Source of the DNA: Oscillospiraceae bacterium
Lineage (GTDB): Bacteria; Bacillota; Clostridia; Oscillospirales; Ruminococcaceae
Length of the DNA: 20,132 bases
Assembly: GCA_017848075.1 (NCBI GenBank)
Contig: JAGALG010000189.1
Location: 1-20,132, forward strand
Direction of reading: 5' to 3'
Each line of letters opens with the position of its first letter. The stretch's first letter is position 1. The translations under genes were made by a program, and so were the position numbers. Below the pieces are notes generated by a model. The model saw only the letters and a list, made by a program, of their open reading frames with translations, did no database searches and had not been told where the DNA came from. Positions 1-7,237 of this stretch are shown piece by piece.

Positions 1-1895
1 AAGGTCCAACCCTCCTGTGCCCGGAAGAAGCGGCGCATCTGACTGCCCAGCTCCGTACGAACCGGAATATTCTGCAGATTCGGTTCGGTAGAACTGAGAC
101 GGCCTGTCCGGGTATCGGTCTGGTTAAAGTGGGAGCGAACTCTCTGATCCAAGTCGATCTCTTTGCTCAATCCATCCACATAGGTGGATTTCAGCTTTGC
201 AAACTGACGATAATCCAAAATACAAGGAATGATGGGGTGATATTCCCGCAAACCTTCCAGCACTTCTGCACTGGTGGAATAGCCCAGCTGTGTTTTCTTT
301 TTCGCTGGAAGTTCCAGTTTTTCAAAGAGAATCTCTCCCAGCTGTTTTGGAGAGTTAATATTAAAGGTCTCTCCTGCCATATCATAAATCGCTGTCTGCA
401 GCTTCTCAATTCGCTGGTCCAGCATCTTACCGTAATCCTGCAGAGCCTCTGCATCGATCTCTACGCCCAGCAACTCCATGGAAGCCAGTACCCGTGCCAA
501 CGGCAACTCGATTTCGTCCAGCAGCAGTTCCTGTTTGTTCTCCTGAATCTCCTTTCGCAGATTCTCCGCCAAGGAGCACAGTTTTGCCGCTTGTTCCAGG
601 AAACGGCGCACCTCCTCCGTGCACTCCCCTTCTACTGTTACTGCACGGGAATCATATTGATTGAGCAGCGGCTCCAAAGCATAGGAGGCAGAGGTCGGAC
701 TGAGAATGTAGGCAGAAAGCATACAGTCCTCTTTTACTACCGGCGGCTGGATCTTGTGCTCCAATGCCCAACGGTACAGACTCTTACTGTCATGGACGAT
801 CAGTGGGCGACCACAGGTCAGAAGCAGCCGCATTTGCTGCTCAAAGTCCTCGTCCTCCTCTAACCACAAGCCCACCTGATCCCCATCTGCTACAGCAACC
901 ATACTGAGCTCGTTGCTCTCGTACTGAGCAAGAACAGCCAATGGTTCCCGACTGAGAGGATTCAGCTCTCGTCTTAGCGTAACAACAGTGGCACTTTCCT
1001 GTTCCGGCTTTACCGGTACACCCATATCATGGAGATCCAGTTTGCGAATAATACTGTTCATTTCCAAGCGGGTCAGGAAAGCAAAGGCCTCGCCTTCTTT
1101 ACGAGGCTGTGGAATACAATCCTCGATGCTCAGCTCCAGCGGCACATTCTGATCGATGGTAGCCAGCGTGCGGCTGAGGTATGCGTCTTCCTTGCCGCTT
1201 CGCAGCTTCTCCCGTACAGATTTGGTCACATCGATCTCGTCCAAATGTTCATAAATCGTATCAATATTATGGTACTGACCGATCAGCTTCTTGGCTGTTT
1301 TATCTCCAATTCCTTTTACGCCGGGGATGTTGTCAGAGCTGTCGCCCATCAGAGCCTTGATATCGATCAGACCCTTGGGTTCAGTTCCGTATTCTTCCCG
1401 GAAGCGCTCCACATCGAAGTGGATGGTATCCGGTTTTCCCATCTTTGTCGTTGCCAGCAAAACAGTGGTACTATCGCTAACCAACTGCAGGCTGTCCCGG
1501 TCACCGGTGGCAATATAACACTGATGTCCCTGTTCCTGACAAAGTCGGGCAAAGGTACCCAGAATGTCATCCGCCTCATAACCTTCTTTGGTCACGATAC
1601 GGTAGCCCAAAAGGGTCAGCAGTTCCTTCACCAGCGGCAGCTGCTGAGCCAGTTCCTCCGGCATTCCCTTGCGCTGCGCTTTGTAATCATCATACATTTT
1701 ATGGCGGAAGGTTTTCTCTTTTAAGTCAAAAGCAAGCATAACTGCATCCGGTTCCACTTCGTGGAGCAGTTTGCTGAAAATATTCATAAAACCAAAAATC
1801 GCATTGGTATAGGTTCCGTCCCGGGTAGTCAGCAGTTTGACACCGTAAAAGGCACGGTTCAAAATACTGTTGGAGTCCAAACAAAGCAGTTTCAT
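1..1895 (-). CDS. polA: DNA polymerase I, 3' part beyond window
   Basis: DNA polymerase I performs gap filling and RNA primer removal in the cytoplasm. About 631 residues are visible of the 850-900 usual for the family; the fingers, most of the palm and the C-terminus lie outside the window. The N-terminal 5' nuclease domain (residues about 1-290) shows DSNSILNRAF, EADDILGT, TGDRDSLQLVS and the helix-hairpin-helix DSSDNIPGVKGIGDKTA. The central 3'-5' exonuclease-like domain lacks an evident DxE metal site (the corresponding stretch reads LAVLAQYES), so proofreading is probably absent. The polymerase domain begins with the motif TRTGRLSS...PNLQNIP near the cut end. The start is ATG at 1895: an overlapping ATG at 1900 runs straight into a stop, and an AGGG-rich RBS (1905-1910) lies 9 bases upstream of 1895. 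Transcribed divergently from the asparaginase gene. Confidence 0.97.
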   Translation of the reverse strand, partial: MKLLCLDSNSILNRAFYGVKLLTTRDGTYTNAIFGFMNIFSKLLHEVEPDAVMLAFDLKEKTFRHKMYDDYKAQRKGMPEELAQQLPLVKELLTLLGYRIVTKEGYEADDILGTFARLCQEQGHQCYIATGDRDSLQLVSDSTTVLLATTKMGKPDTIHFDVERFREEYGTEPKGLIDIKALMGDSSDNIPGVKGIGDKTAKKLIGQYHNIDTIYEHLDEIDVTKSVREKLRSGKEDAYLSRTLATIDQNVPLELSIEDCIPQPRKEGEAFAFLTRLEMNSIIRKLDLHDMGVPVKPEQESATVVTLRRELNPLSREPLAVLAQYESNELSMVAVADGDQVGLWLEEDEDFEQQMRLLLTCGRPLIVHDSKSLYRWALEHKIQPPVVKEDCMLSAYILSPTSASYALEPLLNQYDSRAVTVEGECTEEVRRFLEQAAKLCSLAENLRKEIQENKQELLLDEIELPLARVLASMELLGVEIDAEALQDYGKMLDQRIEKLQTAIYDMAGETFNINSPKQLGEILFEKLELPAKKKTQLGYSTSAEVLEGLREYHPIIPCILDYRQFAKLKSTYVDGLSKEIDLDQRVRSHFNQTDTRTGRLSSTEPNLQNIPVRTELGSQMRRFFRAQEGWT

Positions 1896-1958
1896 ATCAT
1901 ACAGCCCTCCATGGATTGATCGATACCCATTGCCTGAGCATGAATATCATATAGATGT

Positions 1959-1967
1959 ATTATACCA
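1959..1967 (-). promoter_or_regulatory. Putative polA promoter, extended -10
   Basis: On the minus strand the bases read TGGTATAAT, a perfect -10 hexamer with an upstream TG extension, about 64 bases upstream of the polA start. No good -35 hexamer lies 16-18 bases upstream, which fits an extended -10 promoter. Predicted by eye only. Confidence 0.55.
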
Positions 1968-2042
1968 CAAAGCATTGGAGAATGAACACTTTTTCTGAAA
2001 ATTGTTCCCTCGCCTTCTTTGTCGAAAAATCTGTTCCAAGGC

Positions 2043-2071
2043 TTGTAACTTTGCCCTCTTTTTCTTATAAT
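2043..2071 (+). promoter_or_regulatory. Putative sigma-A promoter of the asparaginase gene
   Basis: TTGTAA (2043-2048) and TATAAT (2066-2071) are separated by exactly 17 bases, a close match to the sigma-A consensus. The asparaginase ATG lies 60 bases downstream of the -10. Confidence 0.65.
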
Positions 2072-2131
2072 TAAAGTATTAGCTTGTCTTTTTATTCCTG
2101 ATTTGATTATGAAGGGAGAGCCATATTTTTT

Positions 2132-3133
2132 ATGAAAAAGATTCTTCTCATTGCCACCGGTGGAACCATTGCATCCCAGCATTCCGCTGATGGTCTGACT
2201 CCAAAAATTTCTTCCGAGGAGCTGCTGAGCTATGTGCCAAAAGCTCGGGAATTCTGCACGATTGATGCCATCCAGGTTCTGAACATCGACAGCACTAATA
2301 TTCAGCCGGAATACTGGCTGACCATTGTGAAAGCAATCAAAGACAATTACGCAGATTACGACGGCTTTGTTGTCAGTCACGGTACGGATACCATGGCCTA
2401 CACCGCCGCTGCGCTGTCTTACCTGATTCAGAACTCTCCAAAACCAATCGTCCTCACCGGCGCTCAGAAGCCGATCGATCTGGATGTAACCGATGCTCGA
2501 ACCAACCTGTATGACAGCTTGCTGTATGCCTGCCAGCCAAATGCTCATGGCGTATGTCTGGTCTTTGACGGCGATGTTATCGCTGGTACTCGTGCCAGAA
2601 AAGTCCGCTCTAAGAGCTTCAATGCCTTCGAGAGCATCAACTTCCCATCTTTGGCTACCATTCACGATGGCCGCGTGATCCAGTACATCCAGAACAATAC
2701 AGTCAGTGCATACCCTGCTTTCTATGAGACCCTGCATCCAAGCGTATTCCTGCTGAAACTGATCCCAGGCATTTCTCCTGATGTTCTCAGCTCTATTGCA
2801 GAGCAGTACGATGCCATTATCATCGAAAGCTACGGTGTCGGCGGTATCCCAAGCGACAGCCACCGTGACTTCCTTGCCGAGATCGACCGTTTGGTTTCCA
2901 AGGGTAAGATCATCGTTATGACCACTCAGGTTATGCACGAAGGCAGTGATATGAAGGTTTATGCTGTTGGTAATGTGGCAAAAGAGCGCTACGGCCTGAT
3001 CGAAGCCTTTGATATGACTACCGAAGCACTTGTAACCAAACTGATGTGGATCATGGGTCAAACCAATAATCCTCAGACCATCAAATCCATGTTCTACACC
3101 ACCATCAATTACGACATTATGTTCCAGGGATAA
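2132..3133 (+). CDS. ansA: L-asparaginase, type I (cytoplasmic)
   Basis: Hydrolyses L-asparagine to aspartate and ammonia. The 333-residue protein has the two signature motifs of the asparaginase/glutaminase family: TGGTIA at residues 9-14, with the nucleophile Thr12, and HGTDTM at residues 83-88, with the Thr85-Asp86 pair; a TGAQKP stretch follows near 109-114. There is no signal peptide, which together with the length points to the cytoplasmic type I (AnsA) class rather than the secreted type II. The ATG is preceded by AGGGAG (2113-2118) at a rather long spacing of 13 bases. A near-consensus promoter lies upstream. The radical SAM gene starts 3 bases after the stop and is probably cotranscribed. 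A glutaminase side activity cannot be excluded from sequence. Confidence 0.93.
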   Translation: MKKILLIATGGTIASQHSADGLTPKISSEELLSYVPKAREFCTIDAIQVLNIDSTNIQPEYWLTIVKAIKDNYADYDGFVVSHGTDTMAYTAAALSYLIQNSPKPIVLTGAQKPIDLDVTDARTNLYDSLLYACQPNAHGVCLVFDGDVIAGTRARKVRSKSFNAFESINFPSLATIHDGRVIQYIQNNTVSAYPAFYETLHPSVFLLKLIPGISPDVLSSIAEQYDAIIIESYGVGGIPSDSHRDFLAEIDRLVSKGKIIVMTTQVMHEGSDMKVYAVGNVAKERYGLIEAFDMTTEALVTKLMWIMGQTNNPQTIKSMFYTTINYDIMFQG

Positions 3134-3136
3134 GGC

Positions 3137-4792
3137 ATGGACACAATGAAACCGTGCAATCTCTGCCCTCGCTCTTGTGGCGCTGACCGCAGCAAACAAA
3201 CTGGTTTCTGCGGCGGTGGAGCCAATGTCAAATTGGCACGGGCTGCCCTCCACTACTGGGAGGAACCCGTCATCAGTGGCGAGGAAGGCAGTGGTACTGT
3301 CTTTTTTTCCGGCTGCCCTCTCCAGTGTGTCTACTGTCAGAACCACGAGATCAGCAGTGCAAACTTTGGACAGGAAATTTCCGTGGAACGGCTTGCTGAG
3401 ATTTTTCTGGAGTTGCAGGCCCAAGGTGCCAACAATATTAACCTTGTAACCGGCACACACTATGTTCCTCAGATCATTTCCGCTTTACAATCTGTAAAAA
3501 AACAACTGTATATCCCTATTGTATACAATAGCTCCGGATATGAAAGCATTGAAACCCTGAAAATGCTGGAAGGCTATGTGGATATCTATCTTCCGGATTT
3601 GAAATATTTGGACAATCACCGTGCTTTGCGCTACTCTGCTGCTGCCGATTATGTGGAAAGAGCCACTGCTGCCATTATGGAAATGTATCGACAAGTCGGT
3701 GCCGTCCAGTATGATGAACGAGGACTTTTGAAAAAGGGCCTTATTGTTCGTCACATGGTTCTGCCGAATGGCGTAGAAGACTCCATTCATGTTTTGCAGT
3801 GGATTGCAGAGAATCTTCCTTTGGACGATACTCTTGTCAGCGTAATGAGCCAGTACACTCCCTTCCACCGCAGTGCAGATTTTCCTGAGATCCACCGCCG
3901 CCTGACCGAGGAGGAATACGATACCGTCCTGGTTGCCTTGGAAGATCTGGAAATCGAAAACGGCTTCTGTCAGGAGCTTAGCTCTGCTCAAGAGGAGTAT
4001 ACTCCTTCCTTCCGACTGGAAGGAGTTCTGAAAGGAGAAAGCAGTATGAAAGAGACCATTCAACGGCTCATCGATCAGTTTATCGATGACTATTGCCGGA
4101 AACAAGGCTGGGAGCGAATTTGGCAACCGGTACTGGTTGGCATTGCAGATGCTGCAGATCCCGGCTTCCCGAAACTGCGTAAGTTGGTTATTGAGGATCA
4201 CCAACTTCCACAGGAAGCCCTGCCTTCCGCCAAAACAGTCATCAGCTACTTCCTGCCCTTCCTGCCGGAAATTACAAAGAGCAATATTGGCGATCTGCTC
4301 CCTTCCGATCCATGGGCTATGGCCTATCAATATACCAATCAAATGGCTGCGGATCTAAATCTGCACCTGATCCATTGGGTACAGGAACAAGGTTTTGAGG
4401 CCGCCAACCCCAACGCTGCCATGCTTTACGAACCATATCTGCGCAGTCGCTGGTCTCAGCGCCATGTGGCACGAATTGCCGGCCTTGGTTCCTTTGGTGT
4501 CAACAATATGCTGCTGACAGAAAAGGGCTGCTGTGGCCGCTCCTATTCCATTGTCACCTCCATGCCTTTGCCGGTGGACAAACCATGTCAGGAGGAGTAT
4601 TGCCTGTATAAGAAAAACGGCAGCTGTCTGCTTTGTGTTCAGCGTTGTCCTATCGGTGCTTTGACTACAGAAGGTTTTGATCGTGTGAAATGCCATCACC
4701 ATTTGGAAAGCAATGGTCAGAAGAACTTCAACGGAGCAACTGTTTGCGGTAAATGTGTGGCAGGAATGCCCTGCTCCTTCAAAAGGCCATAA
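3137..4792 (+). CDS. Fusion of PflX-like radical SAM protein and QueG-like 4Fe-4S protein
   Basis: 551 residues in two parts. Residues 1 to about 300 resemble the PflX group of radical SAM proteins (related to pyruvate formate-lyase activases, substrate unknown): an N-terminal Cys cluster CNLCPRSC (Cys7, 10, 14, then Cys25) and the radical SAM motif GCPLQCVYC (Cys60, 64, 67). Residues 304-551 resemble epoxyqueuosine reductase (QueG) type proteins with a double 4Fe-4S ferredoxin fold: CLLCVQRCP and, at the C-terminus, CGKCVAGMPC (Cys537, 540, 546). Free-standing PflX-like proteins end about where the join lies, and the second part begins at Met304 with its own RBS, so two proteins may be made. 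The start at 3137 has AGGGA (3126-3130) 6 bases upstream; ATG 3146 is an alternative. The C-terminal part need not be a true QueG: many homologues of this fold are uncharacterised. Confidence 0.85.
   Translation: MDTMKPCNLCPRSCGADRSKQTGFCGGGANVKLARAALHYWEEPVISGEEGSGTVFFSGCPLQCVYCQNHEISSANFGQEISVERLAEIFLELQAQGANNINLVTGTHYVPQIISALQSVKKQLYIPIVYNSSGYESIETLKMLEGYVDIYLPDLKYLDNHRALRYSAAADYVERATAAIMEMYRQVGAVQYDERGLLKKGLIVRHMVLPNGVEDSIHVLQWIAENLPLDDTLVSVMSQYTPFHRSADFPEIHRRLTEEEYDTVLVALEDLEIENGFCQELSSAQEEYTPSFRLEGVLKGESSMKETIQRLIDQFIDDYCRKQGWERIWQPVLVGIADAADPGFPKLRKLVIEDHQLPQEALPSAKTVISYFLPFLPEITKSNIGDLLPSDPWAMAYQYTNQMAADLNLHLIHWVQEQGFEAANPNAAMLYEPYLRSRWSQRHVARIAGLGSFGVNNMLLTEKGCCGRSYSIVTSMPLPVDKPCQEEYCLYKKNGSCLLCVQRCPIGALTTEGFDRVKCHHHLESNGQKNFNGATVCGKCVAGMPCSFKRP
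4033..4048 (+). promoter_or_regulatory. Internal RBS and start codon at the fusion junction
   Basis: AGGAG (4033-4037) lies 8 bases before an in-frame ATG (4046-4048, Met304). That is ideal spacing for initiating the QueG-like half alone (249 residues, 4046-4792). An out-of-frame TGA at 4029-4031 directly precedes and overlaps the purine-rich RBS, as at many tightly packed gene junctions. Confidence 0.6.
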
Positions 4793-4803
4793 TATAATAC
4801 GCA

Positions 4804-4835
4804 AAAATCCCCATTGAATTAACAATGGGGATTTT
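4804..4835 (+). terminator. Rho-independent terminator of the ansA-radical SAM unit
   Basis: A 12-bp inverted repeat (4804-4815 with 4824-4835, core TCCCCATT/AATGGGGA) with an 8-base loop is followed by a T-rich run (4832-4840), 11 bases after the stop of the fusion gene. Confidence 0.85.
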
Positions 4836-4845
4836 ATTTTACAAA

Positions 4846-4886
4846 AAATGAAACCCACCTGTGATAAACACAGGTGGGTTTCATTT
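4846..4886 (-). terminator. Rho-independent terminator of the peptide operon
   Basis: A perfect 18-bp stem (4846-4863 with 4869-4886) with a 5-base loop, followed on the minus strand by a T run (4848-4843). It begins 3 bases after the stop codon of the last operon gene and faces the terminator of the convergent unit. Confidence 0.88.
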
Positions 4887-4889
4887 CTG

Positions 4890-5237
4890 TTACAAAATCT
4901 TAGAGAAAATCATCGACATCACAATAAAAGCAATGCTCAAGATCAAAAGCTCTACAAAATGTTCGGTGTATGGATGATCCTGCGTGTACTCATAAAACTC
5001 AACATCCGTTTTTTTGAACATCTTCTTGAAACTATAAATCGTTGATTCAAAGAAGCCAAGAATACGGACAATGCGCCACAATGCAATACAGAAGAACAGA
5101 AGACCAGACATAAACATGCTGTCTGCCAGCAGAAACATTCCCTTTGTAATATAGTAATAAACAAAGATAATGACAGCAACTGCAATCAGATTCAACAGGC
5201 TTTTTCTCAGCTCTTTTTTATCGAGTCTGATTTTCAT
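4890..5237 (-). CDS. Small membrane protein, DUF3899-like
   Basis: A 115-residue protein of unknown function. It begins with a basic stretch (MKIRLDKKELRK) and has three hydrophobic segments, at about residues 14-34, 37-60 and 93-113, so it should sit in the cytoplasmic membrane. The pattern ITKG-x3-LADS-x4-GLLFF and the following GFFESTIYSFKKMF resemble the DUF3899 family as remembered; this assignment is tentative. The ATG at 5237 lies one base after the oppF stop, with GGGAG 12 bases upstream. A longer reading to 5312 would run inside oppF and is not favoured. It is the last gene of the operon, suggesting cotranscription with the transporter, but nothing in the sequence ties it to transport. 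Confidence 0.75.
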   Translation of the reverse strand: MKIRLDKKELRKSLLNLIAVAVIIFVYYYITKGMFLLADSMFMSGLLFFCIALWRIVRILGFFESTIYSFKKMFKKTDVEFYEYTQDHPYTEHFVELLILSIAFIVMSMIFSKIL

Positions 5238-5238
5238 A

Positions 5239-6174
5239 CTATTTCTTTGCTCCCAGGTATGCAGCATACTCTCTGTCAGACATGGATACCAGGTGACCAG
5301 GCTCGATTTCAATCATCTTCGGCTGGTTCTGTTCATCATACTGATGGATAGAAGGATCGTAGTCGAAGCGTTCACGTTTTTTCTCGAGCAGTGGGTTTGG
5401 AATCGGAATAGCGGACAGCAGGGATTTGGTGTAAGGATGTACTGGGTTATCGTAGAGCAGATCAGAGGATGCCATCTCAACGATGCGACCTCTATTCATA
5501 ACTGCGATTCTCTCAGAGAAGTATTTAACTACAGAGAGGTCGTGTGCGATGAACAGGATGGTCAGGCCCAGTTCTTTACGCAGTTTGTTCATCAGGTTCA
5601 GAACCTGTGCCTGAATGGATACGTCCAATGCGGAGATTGGTTCGTCTGCGATTACCAGGTCAGGTTTGGTGATCAGTGCGCGAGCGATACAAATACGCTG
5701 ACGCTGACCACCGGAGAACTCATGTGGGTAACGGGTTGCGTGCTCTGCAGTCAGACCAACCAGTTCCAGCATTTTATGAACATTTGCTTTCAGTTCTTCT
5801 TCGGTAGCGAAAATCTTGTTGATTTTTGCGCCTTCGGAGATGATCTCTTCAACGGTCATACGTGGGTTCAGAGAAGCCACAGGGTCCTGGAAGATCATCT
5901 GCATTTTGCTGGTTACAGCTTTGGTTTCTTCTTTGTTCAGCTTACCATCGATACGGTTGCCGTTGAACCAAACTTCACCAGAGGTTGCGCCGTAGAGACG
6001 GATGATAGTACGACCGGTGGTGGTTTTACCACAACCAGACTCACCTACCAGACCAAAGGTTTCACCTTTGTATACATGGAAGCTAACATCGTCTACTGCC
6101 TTCATCACAGATTTGCCCTGATAGAAGTGTTTGCACAAATGTTTTACTTCAAGAATAGGAGTTCTGTTATCCAT
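5239..6174 (-). CDS. oppF: Oligopeptide ABC transporter ATP-binding protein OppF
   Basis: One of two ATPases that drive peptide import by the OppABCDF complex on the inner face of the membrane. The 311 residues contain Walker A GESGCGKT (about 44-51), the Q-loop FQDP (95-98), the ABC signature FSGGQRQR (153-160), Walker B VIADEP (174-179), the D-loop SALD and the switch histidine His211. After about 260 comes the OppD/F-type C-terminal extension ending in PGHLVSMSDREY, without cysteines, as in many Firmicutes OppF proteins. The ATG at 6174 overlaps the oppD stop by 8 bases, which implies translational coupling. Confidence 0.95.
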   Translation of the reverse strand: MDNRTPILEVKHLCKHFYQGKSVMKAVDDVSFHVYKGETFGLVGESGCGKTTTGRTIIRLYGATSGEVWFNGNRIDGKLNKEETKAVTSKMQMIFQDPVASLNPRMTVEEIISEGAKINKIFATEEELKANVHKMLELVGLTAEHATRYPHEFSGGQRQRICIARALITKPDLVIADEPISALDVSIQAQVLNLMNKLRKELGLTILFIAHDLSVVKYFSERIAVMNRGRIVEMASSDLLYDNPVHPYTKSLLSAIPIPNPLLEKKRERFDYDPSIHQYDEQNQPKMIEIEPGHLVSMSDREYAAYLGAKK

Positions 6175-7216
6175 TGTACTTTTCGGCCTCCTTCAGCTGC
6201 AGTTCGATTCTGTGTTTCAGATGTGCAGGCATTTCAACCTTAGGAGCATCTGGATGCAGCAGCCAGGTAGCTGCGTAATGGGTATCGGATACCTTGAACA
6301 TTGGTGGTTCTCTGTCGAAGTCAATCTTCATAGCGTAGTGATTTCGAGGTGCGAACGCATCGCCCTTTGGAGGGTACAGCATGTTCGGAGGGGTACCAGG
6401 GATAACCATCAGCTCGTCGCCGCCCTTGGTATCCAGGTTAGGCATGGATGCCAGCAAGCTCCAAGTGTATGGGTGTTTTGGATCATAGAAGATGTCCTCA
6501 ACGGTACCCTCTTCTACGATTTTACCAGCGTACATTACATCTACGCGGTCTGCCATGTTAGCAACAACGCCCAAGTCGTGGGTGATGAAGATAACAGACA
6601 GATTTCTTTCTTTCTGGATCTTTTTGATCAGTTCCAGGATCTGGGACTGAATGGTTACGTCCAGAGCGGTAGTAGGCTCGTCGCAGATCAGCAGCTGTGG
6701 GTTGGAAGCCAGTGCGATTGCGATAACAATTCTCTGACGCATACCGCCGGAGAACTGGAATGGATACTCGTGGAAACGCTGCTCAGCATTTGGAATACCA
6801 ACTGCTTTCATCAGCTCCAGAGCGCGTGCCTCTGCCTCTTTCTTTGGCATTTTCTGTTTCAGGATCAGGGTCTCCGTGATCTGTTTACCGATTTTCATAA
6901 CCGGGTCCAGTGCAGACAGTGGGTCCTGGAAAATCAGACCAATTTCATTACCACGAATGTTGTTGAACTCTTTTTCAGTCATTGCCAGAAGGTCCATGCC
7001 CTTATAGGTGATCTCACCGTTATCGATAACGGCGTTATCAGGCAGGATTCTGGTAACTGCTTTTGTGGTTACGGATTTACCGGAACCGGATTCACCAACG
7101 ATTGCGAGGGTTTCACCTTTATTCAGATGGAAACTTACGCCTCGAATTGCTTTTACAGCACCTGCAAAGGCATTAAAGTGAATATGAAGGTCTTTTACTT
7201 CAAGTATTCTTTCCAA
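6167..7216 (-). CDS. oppD: Oligopeptide ABC transporter ATP-binding protein OppD
   Basis: The second ATPase of the oligopeptide importer. The 349 residues contain Walker A GESGSGKS (41-48), Q-loop FQDP (96-99), signature FSGGMRQR (155-162), Walker B LICDEP (176-181) and His213 of the switch region. The start is TTG at 7216: it has AGGAGG 8 bases upstream and no better ATG fits. The C-terminal region (about 284-320) aligns with the iron-sulfur binding tail of many OppD/DppD proteins, but the four usual cysteines are missing: it reads GDAFAPRNHYAMKIDF and THYAATWLL. It lies 21 bases after the S9 peptidase gene and overlaps oppF. Confidence 0.95.
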   Translation of the reverse strand: MERILEVKDLHIHFNAFAGAVKAIRGVSFHLNKGETLAIVGESGSGKSVTTKAVTRILPDNAVIDNGEITYKGMDLLAMTEKEFNNIRGNEIGLIFQDPLSALDPVMKIGKQITETLILKQKMPKKEAEARALELMKAVGIPNAEQRFHEYPFQFSGGMRQRIVIAIALASNPQLLICDEPTTALDVTIQSQILELIKKIQKERNLSVIFITHDLGVVANMADRVDVMYAGKIVEEGTVEDIFYDPKHPYTWSLLASMPNLDTKGGDELMVIPGTPPNMLYPPKGDAFAPRNHYAMKIDFDREPPMFKVSDTHYAATWLLHPDAPKVEMPAHLKHRIELQLKEAEKYNG

Positions 7217-7237
7217 AGCAATTTCCTCCTTCCTGGA

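Noticed and set aside
1..1895. Apparent truncation of polA
   Set aside because: The frame is open to the first base of the window, so the cut is the window edge, not a broken gene.
1892..3460. 522-codon minus-strand frame opposite the asparaginase gene
   Set aside because: Antisense shadow; the plus-strand asparaginase has both active-site motifs, a promoter and an RBS.
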